A stretch of 5,223 nucleotides of DNA from JBEKZQ01 sp049509675. Its GTDB lineage: Bacteria; Planctomycetota; Planctomycetia; Pirellulales; Thermoguttaceae. The DNA is taken from positions 1 to 5,223 of the forward strand of contig JBEKZQ010000437.1 of NCBI GenBank assembly GCA_049509675.1, written 5' to 3'. Positions 1 through 5,222 of this stretch are shown piece by piece. The notes beneath the pieces were generated by a model. That model saw only the letters and a program-made list of their open reading frames with translations, was not told the origin of the DNA and did no database searches. Position numbers and translations under genes: made by a program. Each line of letters opens with the position of its first letter. Position 1 is the stretch's first letter.

Positions 1-120
1 GCCGTCGCGATTCACATCGTAGGCATTGGCAATGCCGGCCGTCTTGCCCACTTGCTTCTGGATGGCCGTCACGTCGGCCGTGGTTACCTTGCCGTCGCCA
101 GCGACGTCGCCGATCAAGTT
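1..120 (-). other. Dockerin type I domain of the S53 protein (partial)
   Basis: Residues 1361-1400 start NLIGDVAGDGKVTTADVTAI and continue to AYDVNRDG at the window edge. This is the first dockerin F-hand, its helix and the start of the second calcium loop. Loop 1 would use Asp1365, residue 1367, Asp1369 and Asp1376, but 1367 is Ala here (codon at 100-102), while the paralogue to the right has Asn. Dockerins bind cohesins in cellulosomes; in planctomycetes they are frequent without a known cellulosome, so the partner is open. Confidence 0.85.
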
Positions 121-514
121 GCCGAAGTAGAAGGTGTACGGACTGGCCAGGCCCGTGTTCTGGTCCGCCGCCACGGTGACCTGCAGCCAGTTGCCGGTGG
201 GGATGGCGTTGTTCGCCCAGGTCAGAACGACTTCATCGGAACCGCTGTCGCCGCCAGCCGCGCTGACCGAAACCTTTGCCGGCGCGGGCGCTGCTGCCCA
301 GGTGCTGGCGCCGCTGGTATCGCCGTACTTCAAGGTCAGATCGGAGAGGTTGAAATTGCTTGCATTCTCCAGCCCGGCGATATCGACCAGGATCCCGTTG
401 ATGCCGAAGCCGTAATCGGAGTAGTTGGCCGACGTGGCCGTCTGGCCGGGCAACAGCGCTTGCTTGTTGGTGGCCCGGGCCTTGTCGACCGTGCCGCCCT
501 TGGCCGGGTTGTCG
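1..514. repeat. Direct repeat, copy 1 (C-terminal module plus dockerin of the S53 gene)
   Basis: Aligns without any gap to 4710-5223 at a constant offset of 4709 bases. I counted about 45 mismatches in 514 positions by hand (about 91 percent identity) and about 20 amino-acid changes in 171 residues. The repeat is cut at both window edges, so its true ends are not seen. It is a coding repeat between neighbouring paralogues, not a mobile element. Confidence 0.95.
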
Positions 515-3500
515 TACTTCGAGTTTGCATAGTACAGATATTGGCTAACCACGGTGGACTGGACGGTCAATTGGCCGGTGTTGGAAACCGTGGCCTGCGC
601 GGTGCTGGCCGTCGCGGTGACGGTGTACGTTCCGGCACGCAACGGCGGGCTGATGACGCCGGCGGCCAGCGTCCAAGTCCCGTTGCTGTTGGCGGCCGTG
701 TACCCCGCGCCGTTGACGGTTACCTGCACGGTGGCCGTGGCATCGCTCACCAAGCCGCTCAGCGGCGGTGCTTGATTGGTGGTTAGCAGCGGGTTCACCG
801 TGACCGTCAGCAGCGGAGCGGGGACGACCGTGGCCGACCAGGACAGCGGCACGAAACTGTTGCCGTACTGATCCTGAATCGCGGAAGTCAACGTGAGGGT
901 CAAGGCGCCGGTGGTCAAGTTGGCCAATTGGAAGCGGTACGTGTTGCCGCCCAGGTTGGTCACGCTGGTGACGGACGCCGCGGCCGCAGCCGGACCGGCG
1001 AGCGTCAGGGAGTTGGTCGTCACCCCCGTCACCGGTTCCGAGAAGGTCAGGTCGATGGTGGGCGACGTGCCCGCCAGCGTTCCGCCGCCGGGCAGCGAGG
1101 TGCCGATGCAGGTCGGCGGCGTTTCGTCGACGCTGTAGCTCCAGGCGACCGGGACCAGAGCGTTGCCGGAGAGATCGCGAATCGGACTGCTGGCGGGCGA
1201 GGCTAGCAGCGACAGCGACCCGCTCACGCTGTGGGTCACGGGGACCTGCCAGGTATTGGTGTTTCCCACCTCGTTGGGCAGGCCGACCGAGGCCGCCACC
1301 CCGCTGGTCTGGAAGGCCGTGCCGCTGAGAATGGTGGTCGGGTTGATCGCCTCGGAGAACGTGACGTTGAAAACGGTGCTCGTGCCGCCCAACACGCTCC
1401 CGGCGGCCGGGGTGATGGACGTCACGGTCGGCGGCGTCGTGTCCAACACCAGATTGAAACCGTTGCTCGCGCCGGTGGACGCCGCGCCGCTGTCGGCGCG
1501 CAGGTACACCTGGCCGCCGACGGGCACGATCACCTGGCCGCTCCACACGCCGCTGGTGAAATTGTTGGTGAGGCTGGGGATGACGGCGACCGTCCGGTCG
1601 ACGACAAGCTGCACGTTGGGCGCCATCGAGTCCACGTTCGCCGTCGGCGACGTGGGATCGGTGCTGGACCAATTGAGCGGGTCGCCGTACAGGCCGTCGG
1701 TCGTGAACCACAAGGAACGATTGATGGGGGTCCCGGTCGCGTCGAGGTTCTGGGTCGCGTAGCAGTAACCCGCCCTGGTGAAGTTGGGATTCTGGAAACT
1801 GAAATCGACCAACACGTTGCCCGCGCCGTCGTAGGTGAAGGGGGTCGTGAAGGCGAACTTGTTCCAGCCCAATTGATTGACCAGCGTGTCGGCCTGGTAG
1901 ACGGTGGTCCAACCGGTGCCTGGGCCGTCGAAATTCGACGTGCTGCCGAAACTGCTCAGCGACGCCGGAATGTCCTTCATGCGGATGGTGAAGTTCCCCA
2001 GCGATTGGCCCGGCATGGCGGAGAGGTCCAAGGACAGGGCCCTGATAGTCGCTCCCAGCTTGAGCTGCAGGTCCTGCCTGGTGTAGATCACCTCCGTCCG
2101 CGAGTCCTCCCAGAGCGTATTGAGGGGCTGGTCCCAGAGGCTGTTGCCGGCGCCCACCGCCGCTTGCGCGTTGGGCACCACGGCGCTCAGACCCACGGGC
2201 GCATTGAAATTGCCCACCGTGTTGTTCTGCTTGTCCTGGGCCGTGATCGTCACGTTGAACGGTACGTTGGCGGTCTCTTGCGCCGGAATGTTGGCAAACT
2301 GGAAATGATCCAGGTTGACGGGGAGCACGTTGAACGAACTGCTGCTGCCGAAGGCATACAGCGGATTGCCCGGCACCGAGATCGAGGCCGTCAAGACCAC
2401 GTTGTTATCCAGGCCGGGCACGGTGATGGCGCCGGTCCACTGGCCGTTGCTAAAGGTGATCTGCCCCGGTGCAGTCGAGGGCGTGGCCTGGAAGGTCTCG
2501 GGGTTGTTGTTGTCGCCGGCGGCGGTCAGGTTCACCGCGCCGTTGAAAACGGTGATCGGTTGGTCGTTGATGTCGTCGGCGGTGATGGTCACGGGGAAGG
2601 CGGTGCCGGCCAGCTCGGCCTTGGGCAAGGCGGAGAAATCGAAGTGGTCGATGTTGCTATCGCCCACGGTGATCGTGCCGCTGCCGGGGTTCATGTTCTG
2701 TGCCGTGGCCGTGATAGTGACCGTCTGGGCGCCGTCGCGCAGCGTGTCGTTGCCGACGGTCAAATCGAAGAAGGCCGTGGTCTGCCCCGCGGCGATGGTG
2801 ACCGTGGCCGGCACCGCCAACTCGCTGGCATTGCTGGAAACAAGGGTGACGACGGAGTCGGTCTGCTGCGGATAGTCGATCGTGACCTCGCCGGCTCCCG
2901 GCAGGGTCCCCTGCCCTTTCCACACCTCGTTGTTGGGAATATTGGGGAACTGCACGCCGAGGGTGGGCGTGCCGAACAGCGCCGGGATAATAAGGTTGGC
3001 ATACGGAGTGCCGCGGCCGGTGACCAGGTCGTAGCCCGGCCCCGCGTTATACACGGGATACCCTTGGCTCGAGCCGGTGGTAATGTCGTGGAAATCGCTG
3101 CCGGGCAAGGAGTAGAGGATGGGCAGCGTCTGCGTCTTGCCGGTCAAGGGGCCGACGCCGGCCAGGGCCCGGCCCTGGTCGGCGATGGTGATCAGGCCGG
3201 CCCACTGCGGGGCGGCATCGCTGGTGCCGCCCACAACTCCCCAGGGGAACGGATTCAGGTAGGAGTCGTAGATGGCGAATCCGGTGTTGGGATCGGCATC
3301 GTACGCCACGTCGGGCGCCGTGCGGTTGGTGAAACTCTGCGTCACCACGCCCTTTTGATATGCCGGCTGCGGCTCCATCGTGCTGATGCCGCCGGCGCTG
3401 CCGGCCCAGCCCGACTCGCTGCCGTAGTTCCCTTGGCCGCTGATGTTCAGCGTGGTGCCACCCACGGCCACCACGTTGGGCGAATAGGACGGATAACCGG

Positions 3501-4077
3501 ACGGTGCCCCATCATCTCCCGTGGCCGCCAGGTAGGTGATGCCCTTGGTCGCGAAGTAGCTGTCGTAGCCGGTTTCGCCGGGGCTGTCGCCATAGCCGCC
3601 CCAACTCATCGACACGGCGACAACACCCTTGATCTGGCTGGCCGTCTGCACGGCGCTCATCAAATTGACGTTCGAGCTGTCGGCCGCTTCCACCAGCACA
3701 ATGCCGGCCTTCGGCGCAATGGCATGGGACCATTCCACGTCCAGCGTTATCTCCACGGCCCAACCGGGGTCGGGCGTAGTGCCGGGCTGCATGATCTTCT
3801 TGAAGGTGGGGTCTGGGAGGCCGAACTGGACGTCGAACTGGTGCAAGTCGCTGACGATGGTAGGATCGTCGTAGGCATCCACAATGGCGATCGTCTCGCC
3901 GCTGCCGTCGGCGGCCACCGTGGCGCCCGTGGCGCTCTTGAAACTGACCTTGGTAAAACCGTAGGCCGTGCGGATCTGCTGCGGAGAGATGCCGGCGGGC
4001 GCGGCGCCGGCCGCAGGCTGAGCGGCCGCATGCCAGATGTGATAGTTCTCCGCAGAGCCCGCCGCGGCGGAAAGCAA
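1..4077 (-). CDS. S53 (sedolisin-family) peptidase with Ig-like domains and dockerin; 5' end interrupted, 3' end off window
   Basis: Secreted-type serine-carboxyl endopeptidase of family S53. Residues are numbered from the upstream ATG at 4200. The order is: LEARALLSA motif (37-45), S53 domain (about 70-410), Calx-beta-like domain (425-512), Ig-like domain (517-628), an Ig-like domain split by a beta-rich insert (629-919), two SbsA/Big_5-like Ig domains (921-1127), another Ig-like domain (1130-1218), a planctomycete C-terminal module (1221-1360) and dockerin (1361 onward, cut at base 1). I translated every codon from 4095 to 1 and found no stop. In S53 numbering the catalytic Glu is E150, Asp is D154, the oxyanion Asp is D229 and the nucleophile is S327, all present. 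The natural start is uncertain: ATG 4200 has a strong ribosome binding site but is followed by in-frame TAG at 4096-4098. The first plausible start after it is TTG at 4077. No prodomain is visible. The substrate is unknown. Peptidase class is sure; activity and export of this allele are not. Confidence 0.9.
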   Translation of the reverse strand, partial: MLSAAAGSAENYHIWHAAAQPAAGAAPAGISPQQIRTAYGFTKVSFKSATGATVAADGSGETIAIVDAYDDPTIVSDLHQFDVQFGLPDPTFKKIMQPGTTPDPGWAVEITLDVEWSHAIAPKAGIVLVEAADSSNVNLMSAVQTASQIKGVVAVSMSWGGYGDSPGETGYDSYFATKGITYLAATGDDGAPSGYPSYSPNVVAVGGTTLNISGQGNYGSESGWAGSAGGISTMEPQPAYQKGVVTQSFTNRTAPDVAYDADPNTGFAIYDSYLNPFPWGVVGGTSDAAPQWAGLITIADQGRALAGVGPLTGKTQTLPILYSLPGSDFHDITTGSSQGYPVYNAGPGYDLVTGRGTPYANLIIPALFGTPTLGVQFPNIPNNEVWKGQGTLPGAGEVTIDYPQQTDSVVTLVSSNASELAVPATVTIAAGQTTAFFDLTVGNDTLRDGAQTVTITATAQNMNPGSGTITVGDSNIDHFDFSALPKAELAGTAFPVTITADDINDQPITVFNGAVNLTAAGDNNNPETFQATPSTAPGQITFSNGQWTGAITVPGLDNNVVLTASISVPGNPLYAFGSSSSFNVLPVNLDHFQFANIPAQETANVPFNVTITAQDKQNNTVGNFNAPVGLSAVVPNAQAAVGAGNSLWDQPLNTLWEDSRTEVIYTRQDLQLKLGATIRALSLDLSAMPGQSLGNFTIRMKDIPASLSSFGSTSNFDGPGTGWTTVYQADTLVNQLGWNKFAFTTPFTYDGAGNVLVDFSFQNPNFTRAGYCYATQNLDATGTPINRSLWFTTDGLYGDPLNWSSTDPTSPTANVDSMAPNVQLVVDRTVAVIPSLTNNFTSGVWSGQVIVPVGGQVYLRADSGAASTGASNGFNLVLDTTPPTVTSITPAAGSVLGGTSTVFNVTFSEAINPTTILSGTAFQTSGVAASVGLPNEVGNTNTWQVPVTHSVSGSLSLLASPASSPIRDLSGNALVPVAWSYSVDETPPTCIGTSLPGGGTLAGTSPTIDLTFSEPVTGVTTNSLTLAGPAAAAASVTSVTNLGGNTYRFQLANLTTGALTLTLTSAIQDQYGNSFVPLSWSATVVPAPLLTVTVNPLLTTNQAPPLSGLVSDATATVQVTVNGAGYTAANSNGTWTLAAGVISPPLRAGTYTVTATASTAQATVSNTGQLTVQSTVVSQYLYYANSKYDNPAKGGTVDKARATNKQALLPGQTATSANYSDYGFGINGILVDIAGLENASNFNLSDLTLKYGDTSGASTWAAAPAPAKVSVSAAGGDSGSDEVVLTWANNAIPTGNWLQVTVAADQNTGLASPYTFYFGNLIGDVAGDGKVTTADVTAIQKQVGKTAGIANAYDVNRDG
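121..540 (-). other. Planctomycete C-terminal beta-rich module (copy A)
   Basis: Residues 1221-1360, from YLYYANSKYD through ALLPGQTATSANYSDYG, GINGILVDIAGL, DLTLKYGD, GSDEVVLTWANNAIPTGNWL and TGLASPYTFYFG. I recognise this from memory as a module often found at the C terminus of large planctomycete proteins just before a dockerin or a FYFGNAIG-type end. Its biochemical role is not known to me. A second copy lies in the gene to the right. Confidence 0.65.
547..813 (-). other. Bacterial Ig-like domain
   Basis: Residues 1130-1218 read LLTVTVNPLLT, PLSGLVSDATATVQVTVNG, then NSNGTWTLAAG and LRAGTYTVTATAS. The order 'p.lsG.v.d..a.v.VtvnG..y.a...gtWtl....l..GtYtVtatas' is that of Big-type Ig domains that often precede C-terminal anchoring or dockerin modules. 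It joins the C-terminal module directly. Confidence 0.6.
820..1440 (-). other. Two tandem SbsA/Big_5-like Ig domains
   Basis: The first domain covers residues 921-1025 (1126-1440) and the second 1026-1127 (820-1125). Each starts with a TPPT motif (TTPPTVTSITP; ETPPTCIGTSLP). Each continues with a strand ending in TFSE (VFNVTFSEAINP; IDLTFSEPVTG) and closes with IxDxxGNxxVPxxWS (IRDLSGNALVPVAWS; IQDQYGNSFVPLSWS). This is the typical SbsA Ig-like repeat of bacterial surface-layer and exported proteins, acting as a rigid spacer. Confidence 0.7.
1444..2316 (-). other. Ig-like domain B split by a beta-rich insert
   Basis: The first half (residues 629-676, about 2173-2316) repeats the previous domain: LDHFQFANIP, VPFNVTITAQDKQNN, FNAPVGLSAVV. 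The second half (871-919, about 1444-1590) gives NNFTSGVWSGQVIVPVGG, VYLRADSGAAS and NGFNLVLD. Between them lies an insert of about 194 residues (about 1591-2172) with SRTEVIYTRQDLQLKLGATI, NFTIRMKDIP, GWTTVYQADTLVNQLGWNKF, FTYDGAGNVLVDFSF and SLWFTTDG. That pattern resembles a jelly-roll-like beta-sandwich found in secreted proteins of several phyla ('sR.q.iyt..eL..Ga.I..l...f.I.mk.t...W..vY....l...GWn...f..PF.ydG..NllV...f'). Function unknown, possibly ligand or glycan binding. Confidence 0.55.
2317..2652 (-). other. Ig-like domain A, intact copy
   Basis: Residues 517-628 open with DHFDFSALP and TAFPVTITADDINDQPITVF, and close with ITFSNGQWTGAITVPG and a VVLTASI strand. This is the common bacterial Ig-like fold with a 'VTITAxDxxxN' strand and an 'NGxWTGxITV' strand. 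It serves as the uninterrupted reference for the next domain, which shares the DHF start and both strands. Confidence 0.6.
2665..2928 (-). other. Calx-beta-like domain
   Basis: Residues about 425-512 follow the peptidase directly. The segment VVTLVSSNASELAVPATVTI, then AAGQTTAFFDLTV, then LRDGAQTVTITATA matches the pattern of bacterial Calx-beta-like repeats (Ser/Asp-rich strand, PATVTIPAG, DxxxDGxQTVTITA). These beta-sandwich domains are usually spacers or calcium-stabilised stalks in surface proteins. Recognition is by motif only. Confidence 0.6.
2971..3993 (-). other. S53 sedolisin/kumamolisin catalytic domain
   Basis: The domain begins with GISPQQIRTAYGF and then ETIAIVDAYDDP, the usual opening of bacterial S53 domains. 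The EITLD motif at 3739-3753 gives catalytic Glu150 and Asp154 at the family's i, i+4 spacing, followed by VEWSHAIAP. SWGG and then ATGDDGAPSG carry the oxyanion-hole Asp229. GGTSDAAPQWAGL at about 3196-3234 carries nucleophile Ser327. The C-terminal calcium site is visible as FHDITTG (Asp372) and GPGYD (Asp391), followed by LVTGRGTP. All expected active-site and calcium residues are present, so the domain should be catalytically competent if made. The usual S53 activation prodomain, normally well over 100 residues, is missing: only about 25 residues separate the LLSA motif from the domain. Confidence 0.93.
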
Positions 4078-4090
4078 CGCCCGCGCCTCC
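4075..4090 (-). promoter_or_regulatory. Possible restart site: GGAGG and TTG after the amber codon
   Basis: GGAGG (4090-4086) lies 8 bases before an in-frame TTG (4077-4075), which is 18 bases after the TAG. The GGAGG is formed by codons of the LEARALL motif, so it may be chance. If used, it would yield the whole peptidase but without the basic leader. Automatic gene callers would probably choose this start. Confidence 0.4.
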
Positions 4091-4095
4091 AGAAC

Positions 4096-4200
4096 CTACA
4101 GCCGCAAACCGCGTCCGCGGCGGGCGCATCGCTCACTCTGGCGCGCATGTCGAAAGGACTTCGACATCGAACTTCGTAGCCTTCGGCTTTTCGCAGACAT
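4096..4200 (-). pseudogene. Severed N-terminal leader of the S53 peptidase gene (34 codons, then TAG)
   Basis: ATG at 4200 lies 8 bases downstream of GGAGGT and opens a 34-codon frame in the same phase as the peptidase. The peptide is strongly basic (MSAKSRRLRSS at the start, RRGRGLRL at the end). It stops at TAG (4098-4096) and the next codons read VLEARALLSAAA. If TAG were GAG, the join would read LRLEVLEARALLSA, the basic stretch plus LExLExRxLLSA pattern I know from large planctomycete exported proteins. So this is most likely the true 5' end of the gene, cut by one G-to-T change or a sequence error. A separately functional leader peptide is possible but less likely. An in-frame TAA at 4209-4207 rules out a start further upstream. 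Confidence 0.65.
4147..4167. repeat. Perfect inverted repeat inside the leader frame
   Basis: ATGTCGAA, five bases, TTCGACAT: an 8-bp perfect stem with a 5-base loop, covering leader codons 12-18. No T-run follows it on either strand, so it is not an intrinsic terminator. A smaller hairpin (AGCC TTC GGCT, 4178-4188) lies just upstream in the transcript. Confidence 0.6.
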
Positions 4201-4208
4201 GAACGATT

Positions 4209-4214
4209 ACCTCC
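4209..4214 (-). promoter_or_regulatory. Ribosome binding site for ATG 4200
   Basis: GGAGGT on the minus strand, 8 bases before the ATG at 4200-4198. This is close to a perfect anti-SD match and decides the original start of the peptidase gene. An in-frame TAA overlaps it at 4209-4207. Confidence 0.85.
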
Positions 4215-4280
4215 ACCTGTTTAGAGCGCCGCAGCAACCTGGCTCATGGCCCAACGAGCCCCATCAACCCAGCATCCCTC

Positions 4281-4308
4281 ATTATCACCAAAAAGGCCGA
4301 ATTCGCAA
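4281..4308 (-). promoter_or_regulatory. Weak sigma70-like promoter candidate for the S53 gene
   Basis: On the minus strand TTGCGA (4308-4303) and TGATAAT (the -10 hexamer GATAAT at 4286-4281) are 16 bases apart. The -35 element sits inside the terminator loop. The -10 is fair and the -35 poor. It lies about 80 bases upstream of the ATG at 4200. This is pattern matching only; planctomycete promoters are poorly predicted by the E. coli consensus. Confidence 0.25.
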
Positions 4309-4316
4309 GCCTTTTT
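4290..4316 (-). terminator. Intrinsic terminator of the upstream dockerin gene
   Basis: Read on the minus strand this is AAAAAGGC, an 11-base loop, then GCCTTTTT: an 8-bp perfect stem (9 with a T-G pair) ending in a run of five T. It starts 24 bases after the TAA at 4341. The A-tract on the other arm makes it look bidirectional, but no plus-strand gene ends here. It implies that the two genes are separate transcription units. Confidence 0.75.
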
Positions 4317-4340
4317 CCTGGCAATTTTTTCCACGGTCTG

Positions 4341-5222
4341 TTACCACGAACCGAGCACCGAATCGGTGGCCAAGACGAGGGGGCCGACTTTCTTGGCCGC
4401 GGCCTGGCGGACGGCAACCCGTGCTATGGTGGTCGCCAACGAGGCGTTGGTCGAGGCCGCGGCAGCACTTGGCTTCGGCGCCGCGGCCTGCGCGAGCACC
4501 GTGTCGTGCGCGGTTGCCGCAGCGGCCTTCGCCGCCGTGGCAGACGTGGTCGCCACACTGCTCAGCGAGGCCGACGGCGATGCGGAGGCGGCGGTCGCCA
4601 ACATGGGAGCCGCCATCACGACGTGCGCCGCGACAGCCGGCGCGACGATCATGGCCAGCGTGTCGCCGACGTACTTCTTCACCAGGGTCACGTCCGCCGC
4701 GTTGATCTTGCCGTCACGATTTATGTCGTAGGCGCTGGCAATGCCGGCCGTCTTGCCCACTTGCTTCTGGATGGCCGTCACGTCGGCAGTGGTTACCTTG
4801 CCGTCGCCATTGACGTCGCCGATCAGGCTGCCGAAGTAGAAGGTGTAAGGACTGGCCAGGCCCGTGTTCTGGTCGGCGGCCACGGTGACTTGCAGCCAGT
4901 TGCCGGTGGGGATGGCGTTATTGGCCCAGGTCAGAACGACTTCATCGGAACCGCTGTCGCCGCCGCCCGCCTTCACGGAAAACTTGCTCGGCGCGGGCGC
5001 GGTCGTCCAGGTGCTGGTGCTGGTGGTATCGCCGTACTTCAAGGTCAAATCGGAGAGGTTGAAATTGGTTGGACTCTCCAGCCCGGCGACATCCACCAGG
5101 ATGCCGTTGATGCCGTCGCCGTAATCGGAGTAGTTGGCCGACGTGGCCGTCTGGCCGGGCAACAGCGCGTGCTTGTTGGTGGCCCGGGCCTTGTCGACCG
5201 TGCCGCCCTTGGCCGCGTTGTC
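4341..5222 (-). CDS. C-terminal part of a dockerin-containing secreted protein; 5' end off window
   Basis: The frame is open from the right edge to TAA at 4343-4341, giving 293 visible residues. It begins DNAAKGGTVDKARATNK, so a TTG at 5162 is not the start; the match to the neighbouring gene continues upstream of it. Residues about 1-131 are the same beta-rich C-terminal module as in the S53 protein. Residues about 133-189 are a complete type I dockerin with two calcium loops, DVNGDGKVTTAD (4782-4817) and DINRDGKINAAD (4692-4727), all ligand positions acidic or Asn. The last 104 residues are an Ala/Ser/Thr-rich tail ending LVLATDSVLGSW. The N-terminal domains, and so the activity, cannot be seen; a second S53 peptidase is possible but not shown. 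A terminator follows the stop by about 24 bases. Confidence 0.9.
   Translation of the reverse strand, partial: DNAAKGGTVDKARATNKHALLPGQTATSANYSDYGDGINGILVDVAGLESPTNFNLSDLTLKYGDTTSTSTWTTAPAPSKFSVKAGGGDSGSDEVVLTWANNAIPTGNWLQVTVAADQNTGLASPYTFYFGSLIGDVNGDGKVTTADVTAIQKQVGKTAGIASAYDINRDGKINAADVTLVKKYVGDTLAMIVAPAVAAHVVMAAPMLATAASASPSASLSSVATTSATAAKAAAATAHDTVLAQAAAPKPSAAAASTNASLATTIARVAVRQAAAKKVGPLVLATDSVLGSW
4344..4655 (-). other. Ala/Ser/Thr-rich tail after the dockerin
   Basis: The 104 residues after the dockerin are low in complexity: runs such as ATAASASPSASLSSVATT and AAKAAAATAHD, with scattered Pro and Lys, then a more basic end (ARVAVRQAAAKK) and GPLVLATDSVLGSW. No clear transmembrane helix, LPxTG or PEP-CTERM-like sorting motif is seen. 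Compositional skew also produces long open frames on the other strand here, which I do not take as genes. Role unknown; a flexible or O-glycosylated tail would fit the composition. Confidence 0.6.

Noticed and set aside
545..1912. A 455-codon open frame on the minus strand in another phase
   Set aside because: It overlaps the Ig-like part of the peptidase gene in a shifted phase and reads as Arg/His/Gln-rich low complexity, a typical GC-rich shadow frame.
3512..4148. Two shorter minus-strand frames (3512-4129 and 3747-4148) that start before the amber codon and might bypass it
   Set aside because: They are in the other two phases, have no S53 or export motif, and contain no part of the peptidase. 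A frameshift route around the TAG is not needed, because the leader and the peptidase are already in the same phase.
4160..4162. TAG as a reassigned sense codon
   Set aside because: No planctomycete recoding of TAG is known to me, the window holds only one in-frame TAG in about 1,700 codons, and the next gene uses an ordinary TAA. (The TAG itself is at 4096-4098.)
1231..4179. A 982-codon open frame on the plus strand
   Set aside because: It is exactly in register with the peptidase codons on the minus strand. Plus-strand stops there would need Leu TTA/CTA or Ser TCA codons in the peptidase, which are rare in this GC-rich gene. Two such CTA codons (784-786 and 1204-1206) do break the frame. 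The translation is Arg/Gly/His-rich with no recognisable domain, whereas the minus strand gives clear families.
4199..4731. Two plus-strand frames opposite the tail and dockerin of the upstream gene
   Set aside because: They are Ala-, Arg- and Pro-rich reflections of the low-complexity minus-strand tail, without recognisable domains; the minus strand has a full dockerin and a terminator placed for it.
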